A stretch of 5,472 nt of DNA from NCBI GenBank assembly GCA_964448285.1, contig CAYUWG010000154.1:1-5472 (forward strand), read 5' to 3'. This stretch comes from CAYUWG01 sp964448285. Its GTDB lineage: Bacteria > Bacteroidota > Ignavibacteria > SZUA-365. Below, piece after piece: positions 5,162 through 5,472 of this stretch (its first letter is position 1; each line of letters starts with the position of its first letter). Below the pieces are notes generated by a model. That model saw nothing but the letters and a program-made list of their open reading frames with translations. It ran no database searches and was not told the origin of the DNA. A program made the translations under genes and the position numbers.

Positions 5162-5472
5162 TCAGTTGAGTGAGTCAGGCGGATGGTTGGAGAAGTGTTC
5201 GAGAGCTTGCTTTGCCGCTAACTGCTCCGCGCGTTTCTTGCTGCTGCCTTCGCCGATCCCGACCGGGATTCCGTTGACACGGACTTCCACGGTAAAGACT
5301 GGGCTGTGATCGGGGCCGGATTCATCGAGCGTTACGTAGCGCGGGATACCCAATCCATGCGCCTGGGCGAATTCCAGCAAGCTGCTTTTGTAATTCTCGT
5401 CGCGCGTGATTTGCGACGTTGGAATGGCCGCGATCAGGTAATCGTTCACGAACGTTTGCGCAGCCTTGTACC
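5162..5472 (-). CDS. rnc: Ribonuclease III, C-terminal part (double-stranded RNA binding domain), cut by the window edge
   Basis: RNase III cleaves double-stranded RNA during rRNA and mRNA processing in the cytoplasm. Only the last roughly 102 codons are present; the catalytic domain lies beyond the right edge, so the start is not visible and the frame is open to base 5472. What can be seen is the linker (YKAAQTFVNDYL) and a complete dsRNA-binding domain: NYKSSLLEFAQAHG (helix 1), PRYVTLDESGPDHSPVFTVEV (the beta hairpin with the typical E-x-GPDH-x-P-x-F segment), then the GEGSSKKRAEQLAAKQALE loop and helix 2, in which the KK pair contacts the RNA backbone in this family. It ends with TGA at 5164-5162. 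It lies directly upstream of gcvP on the same strand with 31 bp between them, so co-transcription is likely. The GTG at 5449 is internal, not a start. The identification as RNase III rests on this domain and on the length and sequence of the linker; a different dsRBD protein is unlikely but not formally excluded. Confidence 0.9.
   Translation of the reverse strand, partial: YKAAQTFVNDYLIAAIPTSQITRDENYKSSLLEFAQAHGLGIPRYVTLDESGPDHSPVFTVEVRVNGIPVGIGEGSSKKRAEQLAAKQALEHFSNHPPDSLN

Noticed and set aside
1..5472. CRISPR array, tRNA, rRNA, insertion sequence
   Set aside because: No regularly spaced repeats, no tRNA-like cloverleaf, no rRNA sequence and no transposase or paired terminal inverted repeats were seen.

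Overview
The window reads as a bacterial chromosome segment in which every supportable gene lies on the minus strand, so transcription runs from high to low coordinates. Two housekeeping genes anchor the right side: the C-terminal part of ribonuclease III (rnc, cut by the right edge) and, 31 bp further on, a complete one-polypeptide glycine dehydrogenase (gcvP, 963 residues). Lineage is uncertain. A Bacteroidota/Chlorobiota-type bacterium is my best guess, from the absence of Shine-Dalgarno sequences ahead of gcvP, one possible TAnnTTTG promoter box, and a signal peptide ending in S-Q. This is inference and no marker in the window settles it.

From right to left: rnc (5472-5162), gcvP (5130-2239), a 163-bp spacer, a small unrecognised 89-residue ORF (2075-1806), a spacer holding an imperfect tandem repeat, a membrane-anchored conserved protein of unknown function (1643-1014), a 320-bp non-coding stretch carrying a strong sigma70-like promoter and a long leader, and finally a cysteine-rich secreted protein gene (693-120). 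A strong plus-strand rho-independent terminator at 40-68 probably closes a convergent gene lying left of the window.

The most interesting object is the cysteine-rich gene. It has a textbook AAGGAG ribosome-binding site and ATG, but seven codons in it runs into 13 consecutive G (C on the + strand, 662-674). With 13 G the reading frame ends after 27 residues. With 12 or 15 G the same start reads through a good signal peptide into a 190-residue protein with 12 cysteines. With 14 G it stops at once. The tract therefore sits exactly where slipped-strand mispairing would switch a secreted protein on or off, and the sequence as given shows the OFF state, unless the tract length is a sequencing error. 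A dedicated promoter and a roughly 230-nt leader with short upstream ORFs, a hairpin and a 12-bp palindrome precede it, which suggests a separately expressed and possibly phase-variable surface or secreted factor next to a conserved core-gene block.
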